DNA of 64,000 nucleotides from Paraburkholderia elongata. Lineage in GTDB: Bacteria > Pseudomonadota > Gammaproteobacteria > Burkholderiales > Burkholderiaceae. The stretch lies in assembly GCF_013177735.1 (NCBI RefSeq), contig NZ_WOEZ01000043.1:175311-239310 (forward strand). The letters are read 5' to 3'. Positions 1-7,357 of this stretch are shown here, one piece after another; position 1 is the stretch's first letter, and the number at the start of each line of letters is the position of its first letter. A program made the position numbers and the translations under genes. The notes under the pieces were generated by a model. That model ran no database searches. It was not told the origin of the DNA and saw only the letters and a program-made list of their open reading frames with translations.

Positions 1-17
1 CGGTCCAGACGCCGCCG

Positions 18-1313
18 ATGCCTCCGCGCCTGGGTGAAGAGATTCTGTGCGTCAAGGACGTGTGCAGAGGGTTCAACAAGACTCAAGGTGAGTTGCTCGT
101 CCTCGACGATGTGAACCTGTCGCTGCGCGAAGGTGAGATCGTCGGCATGCTAGGCCGTTCGGGCTCCGGCAAGTCGACGCTGTTGCGTATCATCGCCGGT
201 CTGATCGAGCCGACCGACGGCGAGGTGACGTATCTGAGCAAGCCGCTCGACGGTCCCGCGAAGGGCGTCGCGATGGTGTTCCAGACCTTCGCGTTGTTCC
301 CGTGGCTGACCGTGCTGCAGAACGTGGAAGCGGGCCTCGAAGCGCAAGGCGTGGGTGCGCGCGAGCGCCGCGAACGCGCGTTGGCCGCGATCGACCTGAT
401 CGGTCTCGACGGTTTCGAAAACGCGTATCCGCGCGAATTGTCGGGTGGCATGCGTCAGCGCGTCGGTTTTGCGCGCGCGCTGGTGGTCGATCCGACGCTG
501 CTGCTGATGGACGAGCCGTTTTCCGCCCTCGACGTGCTGACCGCCGAAACGCTGCGTACCGACCTGCTCGACCTGTGGACGCAGGGCCGCATGCCGATCA
601 AATCGGTGCTGATCGTCACGCACAACATCGAGGAAGCGGTGTTCATGTGCGACCGGATTCTGGTGCTGTCGTCCAATCCGGGCCGCGTGATCGCCGAGAT
701 CAAGGTGCCGTTCAAGCATCCGCGTAACCGCCTGGACCCGGCGTTCCGCCGGCTGGTCGACGAGATCTACGCGAAGATGACCGCGCGTCAGACAGACGAA
801 AAGACCAAGAAGGGGCTGGAACTGCACAGCTGGCTGCCGCATGTGTCGACCAACTTGATGGCCGGTCTGATCGAAACACTGGCCGCCGCGCCGTACCACG
901 GCCGTGCCGACATGCCGGAAATCGCCCGCTCGCTGCATCTGGAAGTGGACGATCTGTTCCCGGTCGCCGAAGTGCTGCAGCACCTGGGTTTCGCCGACGT
1001 GCGCGAAGGGGATATTTTCCTGACGCCGCCGGCCCGTGTGTTCGCGGAATTCGGCACGCAGGAACGCAAGATGATGTTCGCCGAGCACCTGCTGCGCCAC
1101 GTGCCGCTCGCCGCCCGGATCAAGAAGGTGTTGAACGAACGGCCGGGACACCGCGCGCCGCGCGTGCGCTTCGAGCAGGAGTTGGAGGATTTTCTGTCGG
1201 ACAGCGCTGCGGAAGAGACGCTCGACGCAGTAATCAACTGGGGCCGTTATGGCGAGATCTTCTCGTACAACGACCAGACGGAAATTTTCAGTCTGGAAGA
1301 CGTGGAGTCTTAA
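18..1313 (+). CDS. ABC transporter ATP-binding protein, NitT/TauT type
   Basis: ATPase subunit of an importer of the nitrate/sulfonate/taurine class, acting at the inner face of the cytoplasmic membrane. Walker A GRSGSGKST lies at residues 46-54, the signature LSGGMRQR at 141-148, Walker B LLLMDEP at 161-167 and the switch His at about 202. After the roughly 250-residue ATPase core there is an extra C-terminal domain (about 285-420) of the kind found in AAA-associated NitT/TauT ATPases; its role is not established. The frame is open to the left edge, so the true start may lie outside the window. The permease partner would be upstream. The substrate cannot be read from the sequence. Confidence 0.9.
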   Translation: MPPRLGEEILCVKDVCRGFNKTQGELLVLDDVNLSLREGEIVGMLGRSGSGKSTLLRIIAGLIEPTDGEVTYLSKPLDGPAKGVAMVFQTFALFPWLTVLQNVEAGLEAQGVGARERRERALAAIDLIGLDGFENAYPRELSGGMRQRVGFARALVVDPTLLLMDEPFSALDVLTAETLRTDLLDLWTQGRMPIKSVLIVTHNIEEAVFMCDRILVLSSNPGRVIAEIKVPFKHPRNRLDPAFRRLVDEIYAKMTARQTDEKTKKGLELHSWLPHVSTNLMAGLIETLAAAPYHGRADMPEIARSLHLEVDDLFPVAEVLQHLGFADVREGDIFLTPPARVFAEFGTQERKMMFAEHLLRHVPLAARIKKVLNERPGHRAPRVRFEQELEDFLSDSAAEETLDAVINWGRYGEIFSYNDQTEIFSLEDVES

Positions 1314-1344
1314 ACCCGGTCGAGCGGATTAAGACGTTTCAGGC

Positions 1345-1376
1345 AAAAAGCGGCAGGGGAGACCCTGCCGCTTTTT
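1345..1376. terminator. Bidirectional rho-independent terminator
   Basis: A GC-rich stem AGCGGCAGGG/CCCTGCCGCT with loop GAGA is flanked by A5 on the left and T7 on the right. It sits between the ABC ATPase gene (+) and the convergent lipoprotein gene (-), whose TAA stop starts at 1379. It can work on both strands. Confidence 0.9.
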
Positions 1377-1997
1377 TTATTGCAGATTGCCCCAGCGCTC
1401 GACCGCCGGTTCCGCCGACGCCCACTTCCAGCCCTTGTCCTGCCGGCACGCGCTCGCCGTGTACCAGTCTTCGTGCGCGGTCGGGCCGTCGCCGTCCTGA
1501 ACCGAGAACACGAAATCCTTGCACAGCGCGAGCGCCGAGCTGAACGCGCGCGTCACGCGCACCTGGCCGTGGCCGTTCTCGATCGGTAGCGTGTGCTTGA
1601 CCGCCCAGGGCCGCGTCTCGCCGACCGGCATCGCGCCCGCCAACGCGGCGATCAGGTTCTGCTGATCGGTGTGCATGGTGCGCATATAGCGGCCGACGGC
1701 TTCGTCGGTCGCGGCCTGCACGGCGATACCGACGCCGATGCCAACTGCCGGGTTGGAGGTCACGAGGCCCGACGCGACACCGGCTGCGGCACCGCTCGCC
1801 GCGCCGACCGACGAGCAGCCGCTCGTCAGGAGACTGGCGCCGACGCAGATGGCACCGGCCAGCACGAGCCGCAGCCGCTTGCCGGAAAGCACCGCCGCAG
1901 GCGTGCGCGCGACCAGGGCTGCACGCGCGCCATCGACGAAGCGTAGTCCGGACAGCGCGCGTTCATTCCGGGGACGTGGAAGCGTCAGCACCCTCAT
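1377..1997 (-). CDS. Putative lipoprotein, paralogue of the upstream gene
   Basis: Probable envelope lipoprotein of unknown function. A hydrophobic stretch ends in lipobox LTSGC (Cys at about residue 61 from this start), followed by a Gly/Ala-rich segment (about 65-90) and a C-terminal domain ending WKWASAEPAVERWGNLQ. That ending closely matches the adjacent gene, so the two arose by duplication. I chose the ATG at 1997 because it overlaps the upstream stop as ATGA, suggesting coupled translation. A GTG at 1892 would give a more ordinary signal peptide of about 26 residues, so the true start is uncertain. Two Cys in the C-terminal domain could form a disulfide. Confidence 0.75.
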   Translation of the reverse strand: MRVLTLPRPRNERALSGLRFVDGARAALVARTPAAVLSGKRLRLVLAGAICVGASLLTSGCSSVGAASGAAAGVASGLVTSNPAVGIGVGIAVQAATDEAVGRYMRTMHTDQQNLIAALAGAMPVGETRPWAVKHTLPIENGHGQVRVTRAFSSALALCKDFVFSVQDGDGPTAHEDWYTASACRQDKGWKWASAEPAVERWGNLQ

Positions 1998-2590
1998 TGC
2001 AGCGCGCCCCAGCGTTCGGTGGCGGGTTCGGCCGACGCCCATTTCCAGTTGTCGCCGTCACGGCAGATCGATGCGACGTAGAACGCGCTGCTCGCCGGCA
2101 CATTCTTGGTGGCGGTCTGATCGACCGAGAAGACGATTTCCTTGCAGTCGAGCGCGCCGGCGCTGATCGTGCGGCTGACGGTGACGCGGCCGTGTTCGTC
2201 GTCTTCGATCGGCACCGAGTGGGTCACGCTCCACGGTGCAATCGCGCCGACGTCGAGCGGCCCCGCGATTTTGGCGATACCGTCCTGCGTATTCTTGTGG
2301 ACTACGCGCTGAGAGTACTGAACGCCGGCGCGCGCTGCGGCCACTGCGCCGAGACCGATGCCGGTAGCGACTGCCGCATTGCGGGTGACTTTGGCCGCGA
2401 GCGCGGCGCCTGCGATACCGGCGCCGGCGGTGGCGCCTTCCGAATAGAGCGAACTACATCCGCTCAACGCCGACGTGATCGCCACTGCCAACGCGACGAG
2501 CGCTGTTGCATTCGGACGTCCGCGTTTGGTTGCTGTAGACGCTTTGGTTGTTTGTTTTACCCCTTCGGCCCACACCATACTTTTTTGCAT
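1994..2590 (-). CDS. Putative lipoprotein, first of a tandem pair
   Basis: Unrecognised lipoprotein of 198 residues. The N-terminus has a basic stretch (KRGRP), a hydrophobic segment and lipobox LSGC (residues 42-45). A Gly/Ala-rich segment follows (about 53-85), which could be an inner hydrophobic turn as in Gly-zipper lipoproteins. The C-terminal domain has the pattern PWSVTHSVPIE and DCKEIVFSV and ends WKWASAEPATERWGALQ, shared with the downstream paralogue. The pair overlap by four bases and form a two-gene operon ending at the terminator at 1345-1376. No enzyme motif is visible; a role in the envelope is inference from the lipobox alone. Confidence 0.8.
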   Translation of the reverse strand: MQKSMVWAEGVKQTTKASTATKRGRPNATALVALAVAITSALSGCSSLYSEGATAGAGIAGAALAAKVTRNAAVATGIGLGAVAAARAGVQYSQRVVHKNTQDGIAKIAGPLDVGAIAPWSVTHSVPIEDDEHGRVTVSRTISAGALDCKEIVFSVDQTATKNVPASSAFYVASICRDGDNWKWASAEPATERWGALQ

Positions 2591-2943
2591 TTCCCTGTCT
2601 TTGCTCCTGCAAGTGCTTTTCGTTCACGCATCGTTCACAAACGCGAAGCACATGTTTGAACGATGCTTGAGCGAAAGGCACGTCTTTTTCATCGTTGTGC
2701 CGTGCGCTGCCGCATTTTGCAGGATGCTATTTGTAATTGGCAGTGGGAAAGTGCAAGCAATTGAAAAAGATGGTGCGAGTCAAATCGGTTTCTGGTGAGA
2801 AAAAGCCGATTTGATTGGTGGTGCGAAGGGATTAATTATGAGATGGCAGGTGCGCAGAACGAGCCGTTTCAGCAGAGAGGGAGCGCACAACTAGCGCACA
2901 AGAAGGGCGCAAAAAAGTAGACGGCGAGCACGCAGAAAACACA
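2591..2943. other. Intergenic region upstream of the lipoprotein pair
   Basis: About 350 bases with locally lower GC (AT-rich around 2730-2840) between two minus-strand genes. It should hold the promoter of the lipoprotein pair. I see no convincing -35/-10 pair, RNA gene or reading frame of coding quality here. Confidence 0.5.
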
Positions 2944-2970
2944 CGCTCACGCGAACGAACCGCGTGAGCG
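2944..2970 (-). terminator. Terminator of the sigma-54 activator gene
   Basis: A 10-bp perfect stem CGCTCACGCG/CGCGTGAGCG with loop AACGAAC lies 12 bases beyond the stop codon at 2982. Read on the minus strand it is followed by TGTGTTTTCT, a modest T-rich tract. Confidence 0.7.
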
Positions 2971-2981
2971 CCTGGCACGGC

Positions 2982-4028
2982 TTATAGCTCGGTTTCTTCT
3001 TCCGCGCCATCGTCGCCGCCGTACACGCTCAAACGGTTGTACAGCGTTTTCAGACTCACGCCGAGCGCTTTGGCCGCGCGCCGCTTGTCGCCACCGCAAT
3101 ACTTGAGCGTGCCGAGAATGATCTGCTTTTGCGCATCGGCGAGCGGGGTACCGATCCACACGCTCATCGCGTCGCCCTGCGTCACCGGCTTTTTCACGCG
3201 CGACGCGAGATGCGGATGTGGCAGCTCGACCGTTTTCTCCGCGAGAATGAACGCGCGATACACCGCGTTCTTCAACTCGCGCACGTTGCCTGGCCACGAC
3301 CAGGTCCGCAGTGTTTCGATCGATCGTTTGCTGAAGCTCTTGCTCGTGCTTTCCTGCTGATTCAGCAAGGCGAGAAAGTGTTGCGCGAGCAGTTCGCGAT
3401 CGTTCTCGCGCTCGCGCAACGGCGGCGCGCGCAACGGGAAAACCGCGAGCCGGTACATCAGGTCTTCACGCAGACCGTTTTCCTTCACCGCTACCGCGGG
3501 GTCGCGATTGGTCGCCGCGATCACGCGCACGTCGCCGCGAATCAGTTCGTTGCCACCGACCCTGAAAAACGTGCCGGTCTCGAGTGCGCGCAAGAGTTTG
3601 ACCTGGCGCACCGGCGCCATTTCAGTGATTTCGTCGAGAAACAGCGTGCCGCCGTTCGCATGTTCGAAGTAGCCGACCCGGCCCTGGATCGCACCGGTGA
3701 AGCTGCCTTTTTCGTGGCCGAACAATTCGGCTTCGATGAGTTCGTCGGGAATCGCGCCGCAGTTCACGGCGACAAACGGTGCGTCCCTGCGGCTGCTTTG
3801 ATCGTGAATCGTGCGCGCAATCAGTTCCTTGCCGGTGCCGGATTCGCCGATGATCAGCGCGGTCGCGTCGGTGCTGGCGACGCGCTCGATCTGTTCGTAC
3901 AGATCGAGCATCACCGGCGACGAGCCATACAGCAGCCCGTACGATTTCAGCCCCGCGACGCCGTCCGCGACGCGCTGCTTCGTCTGTGCGACGGAGACGG
4001 TGGGCGGGTCCAGATCGATTGACGCCAT
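2982..4028 (-). CDS. Sigma-54 activator without a receiver domain
   Basis: Cytoplasmic transcription activator that would remodel RNA polymerase-sigma-54 closed complexes by ATP hydrolysis. A short N-terminus (about 35 residues) has no recognisable sensor domain. The AAA+ domain carries Walker A GESGTGKE (61-68), the sigma-54 contact loop GSFTGA (108-113, Ser replacing the usual Ala) and Walker B GTLFLDEI (127-134). A Fis-type helix-turn-helix, RAAKALGVSLKTLYNRL, lies near 316-333. With no receiver or GAF domain it is probably controlled by expression level or a partner protein, which is inference. Its C-terminal half resembles the activator at 5093-6493, so the two may share target sites. 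Confidence 0.92.
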   Translation of the reverse strand: MASIDLDPPTVSVAQTKQRVADGVAGLKSYGLLYGSSPVMLDLYEQIERVASTDATALIIGESGTGKELIARTIHDQSSRRDAPFVAVNCGAIPDELIEAELFGHEKGSFTGAIQGRVGYFEHANGGTLFLDEITEMAPVRQVKLLRALETGTFFRVGGNELIRGDVRVIAATNRDPAVAVKENGLREDLMYRLAVFPLRAPPLRERENDRELLAQHFLALLNQQESTSKSFSKRSIETLRTWSWPGNVRELKNAVYRAFILAEKTVELPHPHLASRVKKPVTQGDAMSVWIGTPLADAQKQIILGTLKYCGGDKRRAAKALGVSLKTLYNRLSVYGGDDGAEEETEL

Positions 4029-4262
4029 AAACGGGGAGTCCTGTGCAAATGGGATTCGGCATTGCGGCGCGCAGGCCTTGAAGCCCTTGGAGCAAGATGG
4101 ACCAGTGCGGTCACTATCTCACAAAAGTCGATTTAACCACTTTGACCCCGCTTCCGGCAATCCATGCGACGGCCGGCGAAATAGCCCGGCGCACGCTCGG
4201 TCGAAAGTGACTGAGCCCGTACCGGTATTGAATGGGAGTGGCAAATTTACCGGGCACGGCGT

Positions 4263-4457
4263 TTGCGGAGTGGACTCGACATACGTGTGCTTTTGAGCGA
4301 CTCTGTTCAAAGCGCGCCGACGGCGGATGTGGTTCTCCGATTGGTCGCTACGCGCCGGAAACAGGACGCAAAGCGCTACGTGCGGTGCAACCCGTGGCGC
4401 TCGATCGGCATTGCCGCGGGCGCCGGCTTCCTGCTCGGCGCTCTCAGCGCTCGCTAA
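4263..4457 (+). pseudogene. DUF883/YqjD-type C-terminal remnant
   Basis: The last 30 codons (about 4368-4457) encode YVRCNPWRSIGIAAGAGFLL followed by GALSAR, closely resembling the membrane tail of DUF883/ElaB-YqjD proteins, which tether to ribosomes and the inner membrane. The amphipathic coiled region that should precede this tail is absent. The frame upstream is non-homologous and offers only TTG or GTG starts. A decayed gene is the simplest reading, though a very short functional tail protein started at an internal GTG cannot be excluded. A small membrane protein gene follows 50 bases downstream. Confidence 0.45.
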
Positions 4458-4507
4458 CGAGCAGTGCGCGACGCCGATCCGCTTGACGATAACAAGGAGA
4501 GTTCACG

Positions 4508-4786
4508 ATGGCACGACCTAAAATTGGCATCTTCGGCGCGCTGGTGGCCCTCGGTGGGTTTCTGGCTGTGCGCCACATGCAGCGGAACCGTGCCGCGCAG
4601 GCTCAGGCGGCGCGTGAACTGAGCCGCTGGGAAGGCGAGGGCGGCACGGTGGCGACGCCGGCTACGCCGTCCGGCAGCGTGAGCGCGGCGAGTGCCGGCC
4701 CATCTACGCCAGACACCGCACATGGTGTAAATGGCTCGGCGCATCCGAACAGCCAAGGCGGCGCATGGCCGTTTCCGCGTAGCTGA
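4508..4786 (+). CDS. Small single-span membrane protein, unknown function
   Basis: A 92-residue protein with one N-terminal hydrophobic segment (about residues 6-22, IGIFGALVALGGFLAV) followed by a basic patch (RHMQRNRAAQAQAARELSRW) and a low-complexity Ser/Thr/Pro/Gly tail. A good ribosome-binding site, AAGGAGA, lies eight bases before the ATG. I recognise this as a type of conserved hypothetical protein in Burkholderiaceae, but no function is known to me. It follows the DUF883 remnant on the same strand; both families tend to sit near stress-related membrane genes. Confidence 0.7.
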   Translation: MARPKIGIFGALVALGGFLAVRHMQRNRAAQAQAARELSRWEGEGGTVATPATPSGSVSAASAGPSTPDTAHGVNGSAHPNSQGGAWPFPRS

Positions 4787-4858
4787 GGGCTGCAATGGTG
4801 ACCTTGCGTGCGCCGCTGCGCCGGCGTGCCGTTTCGACAAGCGGCACCTGGCACGCAT

Positions 4859-4888
4859 TTCAAATTTGTCTCAATAAAGCCGTATAAT
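4859..4888 (+). promoter_or_regulatory. Candidate sigma-70 promoter of the response regulator gene
   Basis: A perfect -10 TATAAT at 4883-4888 is preceded with an 18-base spacer by TTCAAA (4859-4864, four of six matches). The roughly 306-base gap 4787-5092 holds nothing else that I can identify. The predicted leader is long, about 200 nt. Confidence 0.4.
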
Positions 4889-5092
4889 AGACAACAATGT
4901 CGCACTTTGGTGGGGGATTTTCCCGTAGATTGTTGCGATATTGAATCAAGTCAGGGGTTCGGCGCTGTCGTGGAACGTTAGCGTGTGGTCACATCAGGGG
5001 CGTACACGCGACGCAGCGGCAAGCCGCCGGCCGGCAATTCAGCATTCGCTTTGCATGTTTCCCCATTCACGCTTTCGGACTTTCGAGACGCG

Positions 5093-6493
5093 ATGCCACA
5101 CGTACTGATTGTCGATGACGATGCCGGTACCCGCGAGACGCTTTCCGCCATCATCGGGGAAGACGGTCTGACTACCGCCACTGCGGGCGATTTGCGTGAA
5201 GCGCGCATTCAACTGGTCCGGCAGATGCCGGACGTCGTCTTTACCGATTTGAAGCTGCCCGACGGCAGTGGAGTCGATTTGTTTGAAGATCTCGATCCGC
5301 GCTCCGGCGTGGAGGTGATTGTGATTACCGGCCACGCCACGGTCGAGTCGGCGGTCAACGCGCTGAAGATGGGCGCTACCGACTACCTGGTGAAGCCGAT
5401 CAACATGCAGCGCGTGAAGGCGATCCTGTCGCGCCTGCCGCGCGCCGGCGACCTGAAGGCGGAAATCGGCACCTTGCGTGGCGAGTTGCGGCGCATGGGC
5501 CGCTTCGGTTTGATGCTCGGCAATTCGCCGGCCATACAGGAGGTCTACGACCAGATCGGCCGGGTTGCGCCGACGGCGGCCTCGGTCATGCTGATGGGCG
5601 AGTCGGGCACCGGCAAGGAAGTCGCTGCGCAGACGCTGCACGCACTCAGCTTGCGTCGCAAGCATGCGTTTCTCGCGGTGAATTGCGGCGCGATCTCGCC
5701 GAACCTGATCGAATCGGAAATGTTCGGCCACGAGCGCGGCTCGTTCACCGGCGCGGACCGTCAGCACAAAGGGTATTTCGAACGCGCGAACGGCGGCACG
5801 CTGTTCCTCGACGAAATCACTGAAATGCCGATCGAGTTGCAGGTGAAACTGCTGCGCGTGCTGGAAACCGGCATGTTCATGCGGGTCGGCACGACCAAGG
5901 AAATCGAAACGGACGTGCGCCTGATTGCGGCTACCAACCGCGATGCTGAGCAGGCGGTGCTGGAAGGCAAGTTGCGGCTCGATCTGTACCACCGCCTGAA
6001 CGTGTTTCCGATCAGTCTGCCGCCGCTGCGCGAGCGGGGTAAGGACGTCGAGTTGCTTGCGCAAGCGTTCCTCGACGAACTCAACGAGCGTCACAGTACG
6101 AAGAAGCATTTCCCGGCCGCGGTGAAGGAAATGTTGATGTCGTATCCGTGGCCGGGCAATGTGCGCGAGCTAAAGAACTATGTGCAGCGCGCGCACATCA
6201 TGTCGGGTTCGGATTCGGATAGCACGGCGACGGTGCCGTTGCAGATCACGTTGTCGAAGCCTGCCGCCGGCACGGCGATCACGATTCCATTTGGCACTTC
6301 GCTTGCCGAAGCGGATCGTCAGTTGATTCTGGCTACGCTCGAGCAATGTGGTGGGGTGAAGACGCGGGCTGCTGAGATTCTTGGTATTAGTCTGAAGACG
6401 CTTTATAACCGGCTCGTTGAGTATGGGAATGACGCGCGTGATGATGGCGATGTTGCTGATGAATCGCGGGCTTTGGGGAGGGCGGACGCTTAA
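5093..6493 (+). CDS. Sigma-54-dependent response regulator (NtrC family)
   Basis: DNA-binding response regulator with three domains. The receiver has acidic Asp8-Asp9, phosphoacceptor Asp52 (VVFTDLKLPDG) and conserved Lys101. The AAA+ domain has Walker A GESGTGKE (169-176), GSFTGA (216-221) and Walker B GTLFLDEI. A Fis-type helix-turn-helix near 430-450 carries RAAEILGISLKTLYNRL. I chose the ATG at 5093, which gives MPHVLIVDDD, the usual receiver start; the frame is open further upstream but that part is not conserved. No cognate histidine kinase is adjacent, so it is an orphan within this window. Its AAA+ and DNA-binding parts resemble the receiver-less activator at 2982-4028. Confidence 0.93.
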   Translation: MPHVLIVDDDAGTRETLSAIIGEDGLTTATAGDLREARIQLVRQMPDVVFTDLKLPDGSGVDLFEDLDPRSGVEVIVITGHATVESAVNALKMGATDYLVKPINMQRVKAILSRLPRAGDLKAEIGTLRGELRRMGRFGLMLGNSPAIQEVYDQIGRVAPTAASVMLMGESGTGKEVAAQTLHALSLRRKHAFLAVNCGAISPNLIESEMFGHERGSFTGADRQHKGYFERANGGTLFLDEITEMPIELQVKLLRVLETGMFMRVGTTKEIETDVRLIAATNRDAEQAVLEGKLRLDLYHRLNVFPISLPPLRERGKDVELLAQAFLDELNERHSTKKHFPAAVKEMLMSYPWPGNVRELKNYVQRAHIMSGSDSDSTATVPLQITLSKPAAGTAITIPFGTSLAEADRQLILATLEQCGGVKTRAAEILGISLKTLYNRLVEYGNDARDDGDVADESRALGRADA

Positions 6494-6504
6494 GGTGGGG
6501 GTTT

Positions 6505-6785
6505 AGCCTTTGGCGGTGGTTGTTGTCTGTACGCCTGCGGCGTTGGCCTTTCCTTGAATTCTTATTGGTTTATTAGCGTCGCCCCTGTGCGGGGCAGGCA
6601 CTTACTTTCTTTGCCGCGGCAAAGAAAGTAAGCAAAGAAAGCCGCTTCACACCGCTAATTCTTAAGCGGGTCCCCTGGCTTGGAGGGGGCAGTGGTGCAT
6701 CTGGAATCTGTGCCCTCGCGCATTCCGCGTGAGTGACAAGGCCGTCATACTTCCGGCGGCGCTGCGCGCGCCGACGCGGTAGTTC
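6505..6785 (-). repeat. Dispersed repeat, copy A
   Basis: Reverse-complement copy of a roughly 250-base repeat also present at 7040-7300 and 16257-16562. Shared blocks in order include ACAGATTCCAGATGCACCAC, GACCCGCTTAAGAATTAGCG, GCCCCGCACAGGGGCGACGC and AAGGAAAGGCCAACGCC. At 6601-6632 lies a perfect 32-base palindrome with 14-bp arms CTTACTTTCTTTGC. There is no reading frame of coding quality. The family appears to be a non-coding interspersed element. Confidence 0.85.
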
Positions 6786-7039
6786 ATCAAACCGCGTGCT
6801 GCTGCCGGCGCTTGGAGGAAATTCGGCAACCCACCAGCTATCGCCGCGCTCGCCGTTGCTTCACGAGGCCGTTAGCTGCTTCGGGTGTTAGGGGTGCGTA
6901 AGTGGCCGCTAGCCGCTAGTGCACCCGGCGGCACGCCCAAAGCCATCCGGCGTTTTCAGCACATCGCCGAGGCGAAGCCGATGGCTCCCACCCAAGCAAA
7001 ACCAATCCGGCGGTTTTTAGCGGACCCTTCCGGCGAGCA

Positions 7040-7300
7040 CGTAGTGCGAGGCGGGAAGTATGAGCGCCTTGTCACTAACGCCGAAGGTGCGAGGGCACAG
7101 ATTCCAGATGCACCACTACCTCCTCCAAGCCAGGGGACCCGCTTAAGAATTAGCGGTGTGAAGCCGCTTTCTTTGCTTACTTTCTTTGCGGCAAAGAAAG
7201 TAAGTGCCTGCCCCGCACAGGGGCGACGCTAATAGACCACTAAGAAATCAAGGAAAGGCCAACGCCACAGGCGCACAGACAGAAAGCGCCGAGTAGGCCA
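7040..7300 (+). repeat. Dispersed repeat, copy B
   Basis: Second copy, inverted relative to copy A and separated from it by about 255 bases (6786-7039) in which I see no gene. Its hairpin is at 7176-7204 with 14-bp arms and a single central G. Copies A and B together form a long inverted repeat just upstream of uvrD. A frame across the copy (6885-7232) is an artefact of the repeat. Confidence 0.85.
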
Positions 7301-7322
7301 AAACCCTAACCCCGGAGGGGCA

Positions 7323-7328
7323 TATAAT
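7323..7328 (+). promoter_or_regulatory. Candidate -10 element of uvrD
   Basis: A perfect TATAAT 30 bases before the uvrD ATG, at the edge of repeat copy B. No good -35 is visible at the expected distance, so support is partial. Confidence 0.35.
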
Positions 7329-7357
7329 GTCGAACGCACTCGCCGTCCTCCCAAAAA

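Noticed and set aside
2944..2987. TGGCAC sequence as a sigma-54 promoter near 2974
   Set aside because: The -12 element (TTGC) is missing at the required distance; the same applies to TGGCAC near 4849.
4985..5092. Upstream extension of the response regulator frame
   Set aside because: The extra 36 residues are not receiver-like and the family starts at MPHVLIVDDD (5093).
6885..7232. 115-codon frame on the plus strand
   Set aside because: It runs through repeat copy B and its hairpin; the same frame would arise wherever the repeat occurs and has no independent homology.
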